The position numbers were made by a program, and so were the translations under genes. From the NCBI RefSeq assembly GCF_013327855.1, contig NZ_JABUMX010000001.1, positions 248,001 through 312,000 of the forward strand: a stretch of DNA of 64,000 nucleotides, in the 5' to 3' direction. The notes beneath the pieces were generated by a model that was not told the origin of the DNA, made no database searches, and was given only the letters and a program-made list of their open reading frames with translations. Below, one piece after another: positions 63,269 to 64,000 of the stretch; the stretch's first letter is position 1; the number at the start of each line of letters is the position of its first letter. The stretch is from Phyllobacterium pellucidum (lineage in GTDB: Bacteria; Pseudomonadota; Alphaproteobacteria; Rhizobiales; Rhizobiaceae).

Positions 63269-64000
63269 ATGAAAGACAGAAAAGCCGACCACGGGTTTTC
63301 GCGCGATGCTGTGCGCAGCGTTGCTTCGCGGCCCGCCAAGCCGGTCGAGGAGAAGGCTAAACTGAGCCCCATCGCTCACGCCATTGCCTCCCAATATGCG
63401 CGCAATACCAATTCTCCCGTCATGATCAGCGGTGTCATGCGCATGATCGAATTCGCAATCATTGCGTTTGTCGGTTTTGCCGTCTTCGTCATCTATGTCG
63501 GCTCGCCTGCGAATTCGTTGATGCACTACACGGCGGCGATATTCGCAACGGCAACGCTAAGCATCCTCTTTCTCGAGTTTGCGGACAGCTACCAGCTTGC
63601 GGTCATGCGCGATCCGTTTCATACGATCGGCCGCCTTGTCTTGAGCATTTCCGGTGCTTTTGCCCTGATCTCGCTGGCTGGTTTCTTCCTCAAGGTCTCC
63701 GAGGATTTCTCGCGCCTCTGGTTCGGGGCCTGGTACGTGACGGCGCTCGTCGCCTTTGTCGGTTTTCGCCTCGTGATGTCGAGGTTGATCCGCCGCTGGG
63801 CCCGCAACGGCAAGATGGAACGCCGCGCGGTGATCGTCGGCGGCGGCAAGCCTGCCGAGGAGCTTATCCGGTCGATCGAACAGCAGCCATACAATGACAT
63901 TCGCATCTGCGGGGTCTTCGACGATCGCGACGCCAAGCGCTCGCCTGCCGTCGTCGCGGGCTATCCCAAGCTCGGCAATATTGCCGAACTCATCGAGTTC
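63269..64000 (+). CDS. Undecaprenyl-phosphate sugar phosphotransferase (partial, 3' end outside window)
   Basis: The frame from the ATG at 63269 stays open to the window edge (244 codons). It has four membrane helices (about 53-165) and the start of a CoA-binding-like domain, RAVIVGGGKPAEELIRSIEQQPYNDIRICGVFDDR. That is the N-terminal half of the long WbaP/WcaJ/ExoY-type initiating transferases; the catalytic bacterial sugar transferase domain should lie beyond the edge. The enzyme would begin repeat-unit assembly on lipid carrier. It follows the GT4 gene. Confidence 0.9.
   Translation, partial: MKDRKADHGFSRDAVRSVASRPAKPVEEKAKLSPIAHAIASQYARNTNSPVMISGVMRMIEFAIIAFVGFAVFVIYVGSPANSLMHYTAAIFATATLSILFLEFADSYQLAVMRDPFHTIGRLVLSISGAFALISLAGFFLKVSEDFSRLWFGAWYVTALVAFVGFRLVMSRLIRRWARNGKMERRAVIVGGGKPAEELIRSIEQQPYNDIRICGVFDDRDAKRSPAVVAGYPKLGNIAELIEF

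Overview
This 64 kb window looks like chromosomal DNA of a high-GC alphaproteobacterium of the order Hyphomicrobiales (rhizobia-like, perhaps Phyllobacteriaceae or Rhizobiaceae; genus not determined). The indications are NuoA-E sequences of rhizobial type, the clpP-clpX-lon block beside tRNA-Val and tRNA-Asp, the rplM-rpsI-speB-argC series close to COX15 and DUF2842, and several families common in rhizobia (DUF982, DUF930, cyclase-TPR proteins). No rRNA operon, CRISPR array or prophage was seen.

Layout. 1-3.5 kb: start of the complex I operon (nuoA-B-C-D-E, minus strand, nuoE cut by the window edge). 4-12.5 kb: accessory genes, namely an MFS exporter, a DUF982 protein, a small membrane peptide, a possible small RNA, and a sugar ABC operon with a gluconolactonase. 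12.8-19.6 kb: a small lipoprotein, a CsgD/VpsT-like regulator with an altered receiver domain, an orphan IS3 orfA, and a type I secretion pair downstream of two cysteine-free glycine-rich repeat proteins. I regard this stretch as the best candidate for an undescribed system. 20-26.1 kb: tRNA-Asp and tRNA-Val, a HupE/UreJ permease, then the proteolysis genes lon, clpX and clpP.

26.2-32.8 kb: a sarcosine-oxidase-like flavoenzyme divergent from a cytochrome P450, then a minus-strand series (periplasmic hypothetical, enoyl-CoA hydratase, CoA-binding protein, metY, cupin), and a PaaI-like thioesterase. 32.8-49.1 kb: a periplasmic molybdenum hydroxylase (2Fe-2S subunit, molybdopterin subunit, di-haem cytochrome c), DUF930 and HdeD proteins, a pentapeptide-repeat protein, a cupin, a HAD hydrolase, an ankyrin/YHS pair, two divergent class III cyclases, PPK2 and an EF-G paralogue that has lost switch residues. 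49.4-56.8 kb: rplM-rpsI, speB, argC, then an APH(6)-like kinase, an MFS transporter and a Phd/VapC toxin-antitoxin pair, followed by COX15 and DUF2842.

56.8-64 kb: the start of an exopolysaccharide locus: polysaccharide deacetylase, CelD-like acyltransferase, a GumC/ExoP chain-length protein whose kinase domain looks dead, a Wza-type export lipoprotein, a GT4 glycosyltransferase and an initiating sugar-phosphate transferase cut by the window edge. Secreted-matrix functions thus occur twice in the window: glycine-rich proteins through type I secretion, and polysaccharide.
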